Shown in pieces: positions 19,131 through 28,248 of a DNA stretch of 64,000 bases. Within the stretch, counting starts at the first letter, position 1. Each line of letters starts with the position of its first letter. The notes under the pieces are model-generated. The model had not been told where the DNA came from. It did no database searches and worked only from the letters and a program-made list of their open reading frames with translations. The stretch comes from Sphingobacteriia bacterium. GTDB lineage: Bacteria > Bacteroidota > Bacteroidia > Chitinophagales > Chitinophagaceae. The translations under genes were made by a program, and so were the position numbers. Where the stretch lies: contig CANGCK010000001.1 of assembly GCA_947452295.1 (NCBI GenBank), positions 1 through 64,000 on the forward strand, in the 5' to 3' direction.

Positions 19131-20072
19131 TTAATGGTACATTTTAAAAAACAGCATCGATAAAATACCTGTTAACATAATTAATTTCACGAGTGTACTA
19201 ATGGTATGAAAATCTTTTGTTGATTGTGCTTTGATTAACCATTTCAATGCTATAAATAATGGGGTGATAATCAGTATAATCGCATACAGCGCACTCTTCC
19301 ACCACCCTATACCTATTGCATAAATTTGCAGTATCACCAATGCAGCAATTAGCACTACCATCCAAACAGCTACAAATACTTTACTCACATTCATCCCCCA
19401 TGCTATTGGCATTGTAGTACATCCATACTTTCTGTCGCCCTCTACATCTTCCATATCTTTTATGACTTCTCTTATTAAAGAAATAATAAAAGCAAACGAG
19501 GCGTACAAAATCATTAACCTAAAATAATGTCCTTTTTGAGGAGCTAGGTGGATAAACGCATAGTCGGTTAACGGGTATTTAGCAAAAAAAACAATGCCTA
19601 TAACCCACGCTGTAAGTAATGAAATAAGTACATTCCCTATCAGTAGCTTTTTTTTGAGCGTAGTAGAGTAAATCCATAACGCAACAACAGCTGCTAAATT
19701 AGCCAAAGCAATATGCCAAAACTGATGGAGGGGTAGCGCGTGGAGGGTAAAAAATAAACCAAATGCACTTAAAATTAAATGCCAAAAGATAACCCATCTT
19801 CTCCGAATAATTCGGTTTACCACCACTTTGTCGGGTTTGTTGATTTGGTCGATGTTTTGATCAAAATAATCGTTAATAATATATCCTGCAGCCGCAATAA
19901 AAACTGTAGCCATTATTAATACGATGAATTGATACCAATCAACTCTTTCAACGATTGCATGCTCCGGATAAATGCTTTCATAAATACATTTTTGAAAAAG
20001 CAATTGGGTGATGATGATGAAAACCAAGTTTGGCCACCTGATCAATCGTAAAAATGCAGAGATGAGTTTCAA
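19131..20072 (-). CDS. UbiA-family prenyltransferase (geranylgeranylglycerol-phosphate geranylgeranyltransferase-like)
   Basis: Integral membrane prenyltransferase of 313 residues with about eight helices. Both Asp-rich motifs are visible: NDYFDQNIDQINKPDK (about residues 67-82) and the second in DMEDVEGDRKYG (about residues 207-218). Bacteroidota homologues are annotated as geranylgeranylglycerol-phosphate transferases, but substrate is not settled. The only workable start is a TTG at 20072, directly preceded by an in-frame TAA, giving the family N-terminus LRLIRWPNLVF. It lies between Maf and the KdsC-like phosphatase, all on one strand. Confidence 0.85.
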   Translation of the reverse strand: MKLISAFLRLIRWPNLVFIIITQLLFQKCIYESIYPEHAIVERVDWYQFIVLIMATVFIAAAGYIINDYFDQNIDQINKPDKVVVNRIIRRRWVIFWHLILSAFGLFFTLHALPLHQFWHIALANLAAVVALWIYSTTLKKKLLIGNVLISLLTAWVIGIVFFAKYPLTDYAFIHLAPQKGHYFRLMILYASFAFIISLIREVIKDMEDVEGDRKYGCTTMPIAWGMNVSKVFVAVWMVVLIAALVILQIYAIGIGWWKSALYAIILIITPLFIALKWLIKAQSTKDFHTISTLVKLIMLTGILSMLFFKMYH

Positions 20073-20103
20073 TTAAGTTATTTATGGAGGTTTATATTGT
20101 TGA

Positions 20104-20619
20104 TTATTGCGCTCGCACTAAACTGTCTTCATTCCAATCGCCACGTAACTTTAGTACTTTTTCAATCACGTCTCTTGCACAACCTGCCCCACCGTTTAAG
20201 GGTGAAATATAGGTAGCTATCGACTTTATTTCGGGAACAGCATCTGCAGGACAGCATGGCAACCCTGTTAATGGCATTACTTTACTATCGGGTATATCAT
20301 CTCCCATATATAAACATTCGGCTGCAATTAATTGATACTGTGTCAAAAGCGATAGTAATAAAGCTGCTTTATCAGTTACTTTCATGTAAATATCTACAAT
20401 GCCGAGTTTATGTAAACGATCCTTTACTTCGGGAGAATCGCCTCCGGAAATGATGATAATTTTATATCCTTTTTTAATGGCTAATTGTAGGGCGTAGCCA
20501 TCTTTTATATTCATTTTTCGGGCATGAACACCATTGGGTAATACCCAAATAGAACCATCTGTTAGCACACCGTCTACATCAAAAAAAAATGTTGTGATTG
20601 TTTTAAAATGTGCCAACAT
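20104..20619 (-). CDS. HAD-superfamily KdsC-like phosphatase
   Basis: A 171-residue phosphatase of the C0-type HAD family lacking a cap domain, as in KdsC (3-deoxy-D-manno-octulosonate-8-phosphate phosphatase of lipopolysaccharide synthesis). The nucleophile motif FFFDVDGVLTDGS starts at about residue 11; the later motifs IIISGGDSPEV and YMGDDIPDSKVM are present. KdsC is tetrameric and soluble. No other Kdo gene is adjacent, so the substrate is assigned by family only. Confidence 0.87.
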   Translation of the reverse strand: MLAHFKTITTFFFDVDGVLTDGSIWVLPNGVHARKMNIKDGYALQLAIKKGYKIIIISGGDSPEVKDRLHKLGIVDIYMKVTDKAALLLSLLTQYQLIAAECLYMGDDIPDSKVMPLTGLPCCPADAVPEIKSIATYISPLNGGAGCARDVIEKVLKLRGDWNEDSLVRAQ

Positions 20620-20658
20620 AACTAAAAATTATGGTCTAATCCCTGGTTTGAAGTATTC

Positions 20659-20898
20659 TTACTTTTGATTGTCTCTCCATTCATACACCCATGCACTTTG
20701 GATCATTTCAAGATGTCCCTCTGTACTTTGTTCTCTGGTTCCATCAAAATTAGGCACTTCTAAAATCCAGTTTAATAAATCAGTGAACCGAACCCTGTAG
20801 ATTTTACCTTCATTAAATTCGTCACCAAATCTTTCATACAATTTCATGGCAATATCTTCATGATCGTTCCAATGGATAGGGGGTTCAAAATGACTCAT
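20659..20898 (-). CDS. iscX: Fe-S cluster assembly protein IscX
   Basis: Small acidic protein of 79 residues matching the IscX (YfhJ) family, which binds IscS and iron and modulates cluster assembly. Landmarks are IHWNDHEDIAMKLYERFG near the N-terminus and the RFTDLLNWILEVPNFDG segment. It lies next to the ferredoxin gene, as iscX and fdx do in enterobacterial isc operons, but iscS, iscU, hscA and hscB are not nearby. Confidence 0.92.
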   Translation of the reverse strand: MSHFEPPIHWNDHEDIAMKLYERFGDEFNEGKIYRVRFTDLLNWILEVPNFDGTREQSTEGHLEMIQSAWVYEWRDNQK

Positions 20899-20902
20899 GG
20901 GT

Positions 20903-20965
20903 TAAAAATTCAAAAGTAAAAAGTAAAAATTCAAAAAAAATCAACAATAAAAAGTAAAAATTCAA
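20903..20965. repeat. Short AT-rich direct repeats between fdx and iscX
   Basis: The 18-base unit TAAAAAGTAAAAATTCAA occurs exactly at 20917-20934 and again at 20948-20965, with a shorter copy (TAAAAATTCAA) at 20903-20913. The repeats fill the whole 73-base gap between the two genes. Such A-rich GTAAAA/TTCAA strings look like slippage-generated intergenic filler; no coding or hairpin role is evident. Confidence 0.8.
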
Positions 20966-20971
20966 CAATCT

Positions 20972-21307
20972 CTATTCTCCAAGAAATTGAGTTTGATCGG
21001 GCAAGGTAATATAAATATCACCGGAACCTTTCTGTAATATACATTGGCAACCCAATCTAGAGTTTATCCGCGGATTAACAGCTCTATCAATAAAATCTTC
21101 TTCTCTATCACTTAATTCCTCAATAAACTCCATTCCTTTATCTATATATAAATGACAGGTACTACAAGCACAAACAGCTCCACAATTATGGTGCAACTCT
21201 ACATGATTGTCTAAACAAACCTCTAATAAACTTTGGTCGGGAGCTACATTATTTAGTACAATTGGTTCTAAATCTTTCTGTTCAAATTGTATGTGAATTG
21301 AATACAT
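20972..21307 (-). CDS. fdx: 2Fe-2S ferredoxin (adrenodoxin/Isc type)
   Basis: A 111-residue plant/adrenodoxin-fold ferredoxin. The ligands are Cys42, Cys48 and Cys51 in CGAVCACSTC and Cys87 in RLGCQC. The spacing and the CSTCHLYID and DREEDFID segments place it with Isc-type ferredoxins that supply electrons during Fe-S cluster assembly. It is the upstream partner of iscX. An extra Cys46 inside the first motif and Cys89 are not expected to be ligands. Confidence 0.9.
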   Translation of the reverse strand: MYSIHIQFEQKDLEPIVLNNVAPDQSLLEVCLDNHVELHHNCGAVCACSTCHLYIDKGMEFIEELSDREEDFIDRAVNPRINSRLGCQCILQKGSGDIYITLPDQTQFLGE

Positions 21308-21465
21308 AGTTCTTATTTGTGGTGCAAAAGTATTTCAAAAATAATTAACGAATGATAAAAGGAAATGTTTAATTAGGAATGCAGTATGAATAAAATGTGT
21401 AATACTTATGATAAATCAACAATAATTATCTATTATCACACTGTTGCCAACTATATCTTTGCCAA

Positions 21466-22350
21466 ATGAAGTATAAGTTAGCGCAAAGAATTTTATTTAA
21501 GATACTAAGCACAAAAATTAATGCAGTAGGGCTAATATCCCCTGCAAAAGCTGCGCAAATAGCCTATAAAATCTTCTCTACGCCTGCCAGAACCAGCAAT
21601 AAAAAACAGGTACCACCTGTATTTAAAAAAGCAATCAGGGTTAGCTTAAAATTGAATGGTACTATTATCAGAGGGTTTCAATGGAAACATCCCGATAGCC
21701 AGTCTAAAAAAATATTAATTGTTCATGGCTTCAGTAGTAACATATTTAAATTTGAACCATATGTATTAACACTAAAGCAAGCTGGTTTTGAAGTATTGGC
21801 CTTTGATGCGCCTGCCCATGGCATTAGTGATGGCAAAGAAATCAATGCGCTTATTTATAGAGATATGATTCTGGCCATTGAAAATGAATTTGGAAATTTA
21901 TTTGGTATGATAGCTCATTCTTTAGGTGGATTAGCGGCTTCAATGGCATTAGAACAACTAAATATGCCCGAAAATAGAAGGTTGGTATTAATTGCACCAG
22001 CTACCGAAACTACTACTACCATTGATGGATTCTACCAAATGCTTTCGTTTTCTGATACAGTAAAAACTGCATTTCAGGAATTTATTCAGCAACTAGCTAA
22101 TGAGCCGCCAAGCTTCTATTCGGTAGCTAGAATTGCCAGAAAATCATTGGCGCCTACCCTATGGATTCATGATGAAGAAGATTTTATTTGTCCAATAAGT
22201 GACGTAAATCCTGTAATTGCAGAAAATATACCTACATTGGAGTTCTTTATAACCAAAGGGTTAGGTCATAATTACATTTATAAAAATCCTAAAACCATTC
22301 AACGTGTTATTCATTTTTTAACCGGAAGAAAAGAGGGAGATTTTTTGTGA
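21466..22350 (+). CDS. Alpha/beta hydrolase
   Basis: Alpha/beta-hydrolase-fold protein of 294 residues. The oxyanion region VHGFSSNIFKF, the nucleophile elbow AHSLGG with Ser152, an acid loop near LWIHDEEDFICP and the catalytic His in GLGHNYIY near residue 276 form a complete triad. No signal peptide is obvious. A TATCTTTG box at 21454-21461 sits only 5 bases before the ATG; if it is the promoter -7 element the message would be almost leaderless. Substrate unknown. Confidence 0.85.
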   Translation: MKYKLAQRILFKILSTKINAVGLISPAKAAQIAYKIFSTPARTSNKKQVPPVFKKAIRVSLKLNGTIIRGFQWKHPDSQSKKILIVHGFSSNIFKFEPYVLTLKQAGFEVLAFDAPAHGISDGKEINALIYRDMILAIENEFGNLFGMIAHSLGGLAASMALEQLNMPENRRLVLIAPATETTTTIDGFYQMLSFSDTVKTAFQEFIQQLANEPPSFYSVARIARKSLAPTLWIHDEEDFICPISDVNPVIAENIPTLEFFITKGLGHNYIYKNPKTIQRVIHFLTGRKEGDFL

Positions 22351-22452
22351 TTTAAAGGTTTCACTTAATATTGCATACAATTTAATAGGTTGGGCATCAT
22401 AGAACAACTTGGTTCAATCTATATAAAGTTTGATTTTAAAAGCAGAAAAATG

Positions 22453-22466
22453 CCCGTTAATACGGG
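22453..22466 (+). promoter_or_regulatory. Small hairpin just upstream of the topA start codon
   Basis: CCCGT-TAAT-ACGGG forms a perfect five-pair stem with a four-base loop, ending 8 bases before the topA ATG at 22475. The position, over the ribosome-binding region, would allow it to reduce or tune translation. It might equally be chance; the stem is short. Confidence 0.35.
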
Positions 22467-22474
22467 ATAGGCCC

Positions 22475-25090
22475 ATGGCAAAAAATTTACTGATTGTTGA
22501 GTCGCCCGCTAAAGCAAAAACCATTGAAAAAATTCTTGGGAAGGATTTTGAGGTGAAAAGTTGTTATGGCCATATCAGAGATCTTGAAAAGGATGATATG
22601 GGTATTGACGTAAACAATCATTACAAACCTCGCTACAAAGTACCCGATGAAAAAGAACGTGTAGTAAAAGAACTGAAACAACTAGCCAGAAAAGCGGACG
22701 AAGTATGGCTTGCATCGGATGAGGACCGTGAAGGAGAGAGTATCAGCTGGCATTTAGCCGAGGTGTTGGGCTTAGACCCCAATGTAACAAAACGCATTGT
22801 ATTTCATGAAATTACAGCACCAGCCATCAGAAAAGCAGTCGACAACCCAAGGATTATAAATATGAACCTGGTGAATGCCCAGCAAGCCAGAAGAGTATTA
22901 GACAGATTGGTGGGGTTTGAATTGAGCCCCGTTTTATGGAGAAAGATTGGCATGCAAAGAAGTCTAAGTGCAGGCAGGGTGCAAAGCGTTGCAGTTAGAT
23001 TAATTGTAGAAAGAGAAAGAGAAATCAACCATTTTGTATCAGAAAGCTCTTTTAAAATAGAGGCTTACTTTATTGCTAAAGACATTAATGGCAAATCGGT
23101 AATTTTTAAAGCCGAAGGGCCATCAAAACTAAATGGACAAAAAGATGCACAAGCTTTTTTAGAAAGTTGTATTGGTGCCGGTTATACTGTAAATGATATT
23201 CAAGTTAAGCCCACTAAACGCACTCCAGCTGCTCCTTTTACCACTTCAACACTTCAACAGGAAGCTTCCCGGAAAATGGGATATAGCGTAAGTAAAACAA
23301 TGTTACTGGCGCAAAAATTGTACGAAAGTGGTAAAATAACCTACATGCGTACTGATAGTATTAGCCTAAGTGAAACAGCCCTGGAGGATATTAGTAAGGA
23401 AATTACTACCAGCTATGGCGCTAAATACCATCAACCCCGTAAGTTTAAAAATAAAAACGAAAGTGCTCAGGAAGCGCATGAAGCCATTAGGCCAACCGCT
23501 ATGTCGAACCACACTGTTACAGATGAAGACACCAGACGCTTATATGAATTAATATGGAAAAGAACGATTGCCTCTCAGATGAGTGATGCGGCTTTTGAAA
23601 AAACTACTGCAAAAATTGCTGTTAGCACCAATAAAGAACAATTAACTGCAACGGGTGAAGTAATGCAGTTCGATGGATTCTTAAAAGTTTACATGGAAGG
23701 CAAAGATGAGGAAGATGAAGAAAGTACCGAAGGCATGCTTCCTCCACTAAAATTGAATGAGCAACTGAATTTTGTTGAGATGAAGGCTTCAGAGAAGTTT
23801 AGCCGACCCGCCGCAAGATATACAGAAGCTTCTTTGGTTAAGAAATTAGAAGAATTGGGTATTGGTCGACCATCTACCTATGCGCCTACTATTTCTACGA
23901 TAATGAAACGCAATTATGTAGAAAAAAGAGACAAAGAAGGGGTAAAACGACCGGCAGCTATATTTACTTTAACTGCTTCTGATGACATTGAAAAAGAAAT
24001 TGTTCAAGAAAATACCGGCGCCGAAAAAAGCAAAATGTTTCCAACAGATTTAGGCATGGTGGTTACCGATTTCCTAAAACAGCACTTTAACAAGGTGATG
24101 GACTTTGGCTTCACGGCAAAAATTGAACAAGAATTTGATGAAATTGCCGACGGTAAATTAAAATGGAGCAATATGATTGATGGGTTCTATAAACCCTTTC
24201 ATGAAACAATTGAACATACTTTAGAAACTGCTGAACGAGCCAAAGGCGAACGTGAATTGGGTATAGATGCAACTACCGGCAAAAGAGTAATTGCCAGAAT
24301 GGGGCGCTATGGTCCAATGGTGCAAATTGGAGACACTGCCGATGAACAAGAGAAACCTAAATTTGCTAAACTAAAGCAATCTCAAAGCATAGAAACCATT
24401 ACCATGGAAGAAGCTATGCAATTGTTTAGTTTACCAAAAACAATCGGTGAATATGAAGGGATGGAACTTTCAGTTAATGTAGGACGGTTTGGCCCCTATA
24501 TTAAATTGGGTGAACAATTCATTTCTATACCCAAAGGCGAAGATCTCCATGAAATGGAGTTGGCAAGAGCCATAGAATTAATAAAAGAAAAACAACTGGC
24601 AGATGCCCCCATTGGATTTTATGATGAATTGCCAGTAACAAAAGGTAAAGGACGTTTTGGACCATTTATAAAATGGAATGATTTATATATTAATATACCA
24701 CGTGCATACAACTTCGATACACTTACGCAGCGCGACATTAATGAACTGATAGAAAAGAAACTAGAAAAAGAAGCCAATCGATTTATTCAACAATGGCCTG
24801 CAGAAAAAATATCTATAGAAAATGGCAGATGGGGGCCTTTCATCCGTTTCCAGAAGAAAATGTTGAAACTAACTGCCAAACAGGCCGATGGTTCCAAGCA
24901 TACAGCGGAAACAGCCGCAATCATTGAGTTAGAACAAGTTAAACAAATGATTGAAGAACAAGTACCAGGAGCATTTACAAAAAAAACAAAAGCTGCTCCC
25001 AAAAAGGCAACAAAAAGTGCATCCAAAGCTGCGCCAAAGAAAACGGCTGCAAAAAAAGCGGCTCCTAAAAAAGCTGCAAAAAAGAAATAA
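22475..25090 (+). CDS. topA: DNA topoisomerase I
   Basis: Type IA topoisomerase of 871 residues that relaxes negative supercoils. It begins with the TOPRIM domain (LLIVESPAKAKTIEKILG, residues 4-21; acidic triad in SDEDREGE). The catalytic Tyr290 sits in ITYMRTDS. The C-terminal part has four copies of the Toprim C-terminal repeat (GRYGPMVQIG, GRFGPYIKLG, GRFGPFIKWN, GRWGPFIRFQ) instead of zinc fingers, then a Lys/Ala-rich tail of about 35 residues, common in Bacteroidota and likely to bind DNA. I chose ATG 22475; the reading frame extends upstream only to a TTG at 22430, and the protein there does not resemble the family. Confidence 0.96.
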   Translation: MAKNLLIVESPAKAKTIEKILGKDFEVKSCYGHIRDLEKDDMGIDVNNHYKPRYKVPDEKERVVKELKQLARKADEVWLASDEDREGESISWHLAEVLGLDPNVTKRIVFHEITAPAIRKAVDNPRIINMNLVNAQQARRVLDRLVGFELSPVLWRKIGMQRSLSAGRVQSVAVRLIVEREREINHFVSESSFKIEAYFIAKDINGKSVIFKAEGPSKLNGQKDAQAFLESCIGAGYTVNDIQVKPTKRTPAAPFTTSTLQQEASRKMGYSVSKTMLLAQKLYESGKITYMRTDSISLSETALEDISKEITTSYGAKYHQPRKFKNKNESAQEAHEAIRPTAMSNHTVTDEDTRRLYELIWKRTIASQMSDAAFEKTTAKIAVSTNKEQLTATGEVMQFDGFLKVYMEGKDEEDEESTEGMLPPLKLNEQLNFVEMKASEKFSRPAARYTEASLVKKLEELGIGRPSTYAPTISTIMKRNYVEKRDKEGVKRPAAIFTLTASDDIEKEIVQENTGAEKSKMFPTDLGMVVTDFLKQHFNKVMDFGFTAKIEQEFDEIADGKLKWSNMIDGFYKPFHETIEHTLETAERAKGERELGIDATTGKRVIARMGRYGPMVQIGDTADEQEKPKFAKLKQSQSIETITMEEAMQLFSLPKTIGEYEGMELSVNVGRFGPYIKLGEQFISIPKGEDLHEMELARAIELIKEKQLADAPIGFYDELPVTKGKGRFGPFIKWNDLYINIPRAYNFDTLTQRDINELIEKKLEKEANRFIQQWPAEKISIENGRWGPFIRFQKKMLKLTAKQADGSKHTAETAAIIELEQVKQMIEEQVPGAFTKKTKAAPKKATKSASKAAPKKTAAKKAAPKKAAKKK

Positions 25091-25099
25091 TCAACAAAA

Positions 25100-25142
25100 A
25101 AATCTGGATTCAGCTAGTTTAATACTATTTGAATCCAGATTT
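25100..25142. terminator. Bidirectional terminator between topA and desaturase
   Basis: A 13-base perfect inverted repeat (AAATCTGGATTCA at 25100-25112 and its complement at 25130-25142) with a 17-base loop. It is flanked by an A run on the left and T-rich sequence on the right, and lies between two convergent genes, so it can stop transcription from both sides. Confidence 0.85.
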
Positions 25143-25163
25143 ATATAATTGAAAAGAAATATA

Positions 25164-26243
25164 CTAAGCTCTTCCCATCTCTTTTAAGAATCTTACATGC
25201 GCACCAACAGCTTTGATCATTGTTGGATATTCGATATATTGTAGCTGATACTCCTTACAAACATTTCTTACAATGTCGCTTATTGCAGGATAGTGTACGT
25301 GGGATATTTTAGGAAACAAATGATGCTCAATTTGAAAGTTTAAACCGCCTACCAACCAGCTAATCAACTTATTGCGTGTCGCAAAATTTGCGGTTGTTTT
25401 AATTTGGTGCTTTGCAAACTCATCTGGTAATTGATGCGTATCTACATCTGCAACAGGAAATTCAGTATGTTCTACCGTATGTGCCAACTGAAAAACAATA
25501 CTCAATATAAACCCAGCAAATAAACTCATTACAAAGAACCCAATTAACCAATTTGCCCATCCTACCATTATCACAGGAACTACAATAAATGCCCCAATAT
25601 GGTAAATTTTAACAACCCAAAACTCAATATGATCTTTTATAGCCATTTTTTTAAGCGGCACATCACCAATTTTTTGGGTAAAATATTTTTTATAATCGGT
25701 AAAGAATATCCAAAATACATACAATAATGAATACAATACCCAGAAATAGACGTGCTGAAATTTATGGGCTTTATAATGCTTTTGCGTAGGCGCCATCCTC
25801 ATTAAAGCACCAACTTCTATATCATCATCTACTCCATCTATATTGGTAAAACTGTGGTGCAACATATTGTGTTTCATGTTCCACAAAAAATGATTGGCAC
25901 CCAATAAGCTAATAGAAGATGCTGCCACTCTGTTTAACAGTTTATTGGTACTAAAACTACCATGACTTCCGTCGTGCATCACATTAAAGCCAATAGCAGC
26001 TACTAAACCTCCTAAAATCAAACACTCTGCAATGGCTATATATCCATTACTTGGCATAAAAAACACCAAATGGGTATAAACAGCCACCAATGCAATAATC
26101 ATAATTATTGCCTTAGAAAATAAAGTGGGGTTGCCTGTAGCGTTAATTCCTTTTTCATCAAAATAAGCCTGAACTCTTTGTTTAAGCACTAAATGAAGCG
26201 GAGGGTTTACATGAGGAAACTTGGGGGTAACAAATGTTGTCAT
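25164..26243 (-). CDS. Membrane fatty acid desaturase (acyl-CoA/front-end type)
   Basis: Di-iron membrane desaturase of 359 residues with about four to six helices. The three His boxes are complete: HDGSH (residues 90-94), HNMLHH (125-130) and QIEHH (304-308). The QxxHH third box is typical of front-end (delta-5/6-like) and linoleoyl-CoA desaturases; here no cytochrome b5 domain is fused, so a separate electron donor is needed. Introduces double bonds into membrane lipids; regiospecificity cannot be read from sequence. Confidence 0.92.
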   Translation of the reverse strand: MTTFVTPKFPHVNPPLHLVLKQRVQAYFDEKGINATGNPTLFSKAIIMIIALVAVYTHLVFFMPSNGYIAIAECLILGGLVAAIGFNVMHDGSHGSFSTNKLLNRVAASSISLLGANHFLWNMKHNMLHHSFTNIDGVDDDIEVGALMRMAPTQKHYKAHKFQHVYFWVLYSLLYVFWIFFTDYKKYFTQKIGDVPLKKMAIKDHIEFWVVKIYHIGAFIVVPVIMVGWANWLIGFFVMSLFAGFILSIVFQLAHTVEHTEFPVADVDTHQLPDEFAKHQIKTTANFATRNKLISWLVGGLNFQIEHHLFPKISHVHYPAISDIVRNVCKEYQLQYIEYPTMIKAVGAHVRFLKEMGRA

Positions 26244-26450
26244 TTATTGAATTTATATACTTGCAAGATAGGTAATATCGGTTATCGAAGCATGTTAATT
26301 TATAAAATAACCAGTAAAACCAAAGCCGTAACGCTAACATGCTACATTTATTATGCAAGAAAATGAAGATATATCCACAGGCATAGAATAACTAAATCTT
26401 GTTGATTCAGCTAAAATGGAGTTAGTTTGATGCAAGAATAATTGAAATTT

Positions 26451-27320
26451 ATGCAAGAAACCAATGTATTAAAGGCACTTTTCACTTTAATAGATGATCC
26501 AGACGAAGAAATTTACAGCTCGGTTTCAGAGCAGTTAGTTTCTTATGGTAAACCAATTATACCTAATTTAGAATATCTGTGGGAAATAACTCCCAACGAG
26601 GATATTCAAATTAGAATTGAACGAATTATACATAGGCTTCACTTCTCTGATTTATTAGAAGATTTTACCGAATGGAAAAATAGTGCACATCACGACTTAC
26701 TATTCGGCGCACTATTGGTTGCAAAATTCCATTATCCCGAAATACAAGCCACCCCAGTAATACAAGAATTAGAAAAAATAAAAAGAACCGTTTGGTTGGA
26801 GCTAAACAGTTACCTAACGCCGTTAGAAGAAGCCAATGTACTTAGTAGCATCATCTTCAATTATTACAAGCTGAAAGGAAATGAAATAAACTACCACTTA
26901 ATTGACGAATTTTTAATCCATAAAGTATTAGAATTAAAAAAAGGCAATACCATTTCAAATGGAATCCTTTACCAATTGTTGTGTGAAAAACTAGACATAA
27001 ATGCACGGATGATTAATATTCCTAAACAGTGCATTATAGCTTTTTATCAGTCCGACTTTAGCCAAAATGATTTGGATGAAACCGTACAAGATCAAATTCA
27101 ATTCTTTGTAGATGCTACAAGTGGGCAACTCTATTCACATAAAGACATTGACGACTATTTTAAAAAAATTGGCATAAGTAGTCAGCCGGCATACTTTAAG
27201 CCATTATCGAATAAAAAAATCATTCAAATCGTATTAAAAGAAATAGCCAAATGCTATAATACCTATGAAACAGATTATAAAAGAGAGGAATTGATTCAGT
27301 TGATTGATTTAATGAAATAA
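26451..27320 (+). CDS. SirB1/transglutaminase-like superfamily protein
   Basis: A 289-residue soluble protein. The N-terminal part looks like a short HEAT-type helical repeat (ALFTLIDDPDEEIYSSVSEQL) and the rest like the SirB1 Transglut_core2 domain (SNGILYQLLCEKLDINARMI, then FFVDATSGQLYSHKDIDDYF). The segment where transglutaminases keep their nucleophilic Cys reads SNGILY here, so catalysis of that type is doubtful. I start at ATG 26451; the frame extends only to a TTG at 26442. The gene is followed 10 bases later by the CsaA-like gene. Role unknown. Confidence 0.72.
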   Translation: MQETNVLKALFTLIDDPDEEIYSSVSEQLVSYGKPIIPNLEYLWEITPNEDIQIRIERIIHRLHFSDLLEDFTEWKNSAHHDLLFGALLVAKFHYPEIQATPVIQELEKIKRTVWLELNSYLTPLEEANVLSSIIFNYYKLKGNEINYHLIDEFLIHKVLELKKGNTISNGILYQLLCEKLDINARMINIPKQCIIAFYQSDFSQNDLDETVQDQIQFFVDATSGQLYSHKDIDDYFKKIGISSQPAYFKPLSNKKIIQIVLKEIAKCYNTYETDYKREELIQLIDLMK

Positions 27321-27330
27321 AGAATTCTAT

Positions 27331-27675
27331 ATGTTGAATAATCAACAAATTGACTGGACTGATTTCGAAAAAATTGATATAAGGGTGGGCACCATATTAA
27401 CAGCTGAACCTTTTCCCAAAGCCAGGAAACCCGCATATCAATTGTTGATCGATTTTGGGGAAATGGGCATAAAACGTTCATCAGCTCAAATAACCTTTCA
27501 TTACTCAACAGCTGCTTTAATAGGAAAACAAGTTGTTGCGGTTATTAATTTTCCACCAAAGCAGATTGCCAATTTTTATAGTGAATGTTTGGTTTTGGGG
27601 GTTTATGATGAAGGTAATCAGGTAATATTATTACAACCAGACAAAAAAGTTGACAACGGAGATAAAATCGGATAG
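27331..27675 (+). CDS. csaA: tRNA-binding-domain protein, CsaA-like
   Basis: A 114-residue protein consisting of one tRNA-binding (EMAP/Trbp111-type OB-fold) domain. It shows the family start FEKIDIRVGTILTAEPFPKARKP and ending SECLVLGVYD. CsaA of Bacillus is a homodimer linked to protein export; Trbp111 binds tRNA elbows. Which activity applies here is open. It likely shares a transcript with the SirB1-like gene. Confidence 0.87.
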   Translation: MLNNQQIDWTDFEKIDIRVGTILTAEPFPKARKPAYQLLIDFGEMGIKRSSAQITFHYSTAALIGKQVVAVINFPPKQIANFYSECLVLGVYDEGNQVILLQPDKKVDNGDKIG

Positions 27676-27730
27676 AATAATTTCTTTTTTTTAACGTTTA
27701 TTATTTATGCAATAAGCCAACTACTAACCT

Positions 27731-28228
27731 ATGGATGAATTTCATTACACATATTACGAAAGTCCAATTGGTTTAATTAAAATTGGAGGTACCGATCAAT
27801 TTATTGGAGAGTTAAGCTTTGTGGATACTAAAGACCAATTCACTTATGGTGAACCTGGCATTACAGAATTAATGCATCAATGTACTGAAGAACTGATTGA
27901 ATACTTTCATGGTACCCGAAAAACGTTCAACATTCCAGTCCACCAAGATGGAACCGAATTTCAGAAAAAAGTATGGAGTGAATTATTGGAAATAAATTAC
28001 GGAAAAACACTCAGCTATGCTGAAATTGCCAAACGAATGGGAGATCCTAAAGCAACTAGAGCAGTAGCTAGTTCCAATGGCAAGAACATGGTTTTAATAA
28101 TGATACCCTGCCATAGAGTAATAGGAAGCGATAAATCATTAACTGGCTTTTCGGGAGGATTATGGAGAAAAAAATGGCTACTTCAGCACGAGTTTAAAAC
28201 ATCTAACGGCATTCAAACACTTTTTTAA
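27731..28228 (+). CDS. ogt: Methylated-DNA-protein-cysteine methyltransferase
   Basis: Suicide DNA-repair protein of 165 residues that removes O6-alkyl groups from guanine. The acceptor is Cys127 in IPCHRVIG; the arginine-finger helix (YAEIAKRMGDPKATRAVASSNG) and the N-terminal ribonuclease-like domain are intact. There is no AraC-type Ada domain, so it is Ogt-like rather than Ada. It follows the CsaA-like gene after 55 bases and converges with the GSCFA gene. Confidence 0.92.
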   Translation: MDEFHYTYYESPIGLIKIGGTDQFIGELSFVDTKDQFTYGEPGITELMHQCTEELIEYFHGTRKTFNIPVHQDGTEFQKKVWSELLEINYGKTLSYAEIAKRMGDPKATRAVASSNGKNMVLIMIPCHRVIGSDKSLTGFSGGLWRKKWLLQHEFKTSNGIQTLF

Positions 28229-28248
28229 CCAGTTTCTACAATTATATA

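Noticed and set aside
22430..22474. Longer N-terminus for topoisomerase I
   Set aside because: It would need a TTG start and adds 15 residues unlike the family; the ATG at 22475 starts exactly at the conserved TOPRIM beginning.
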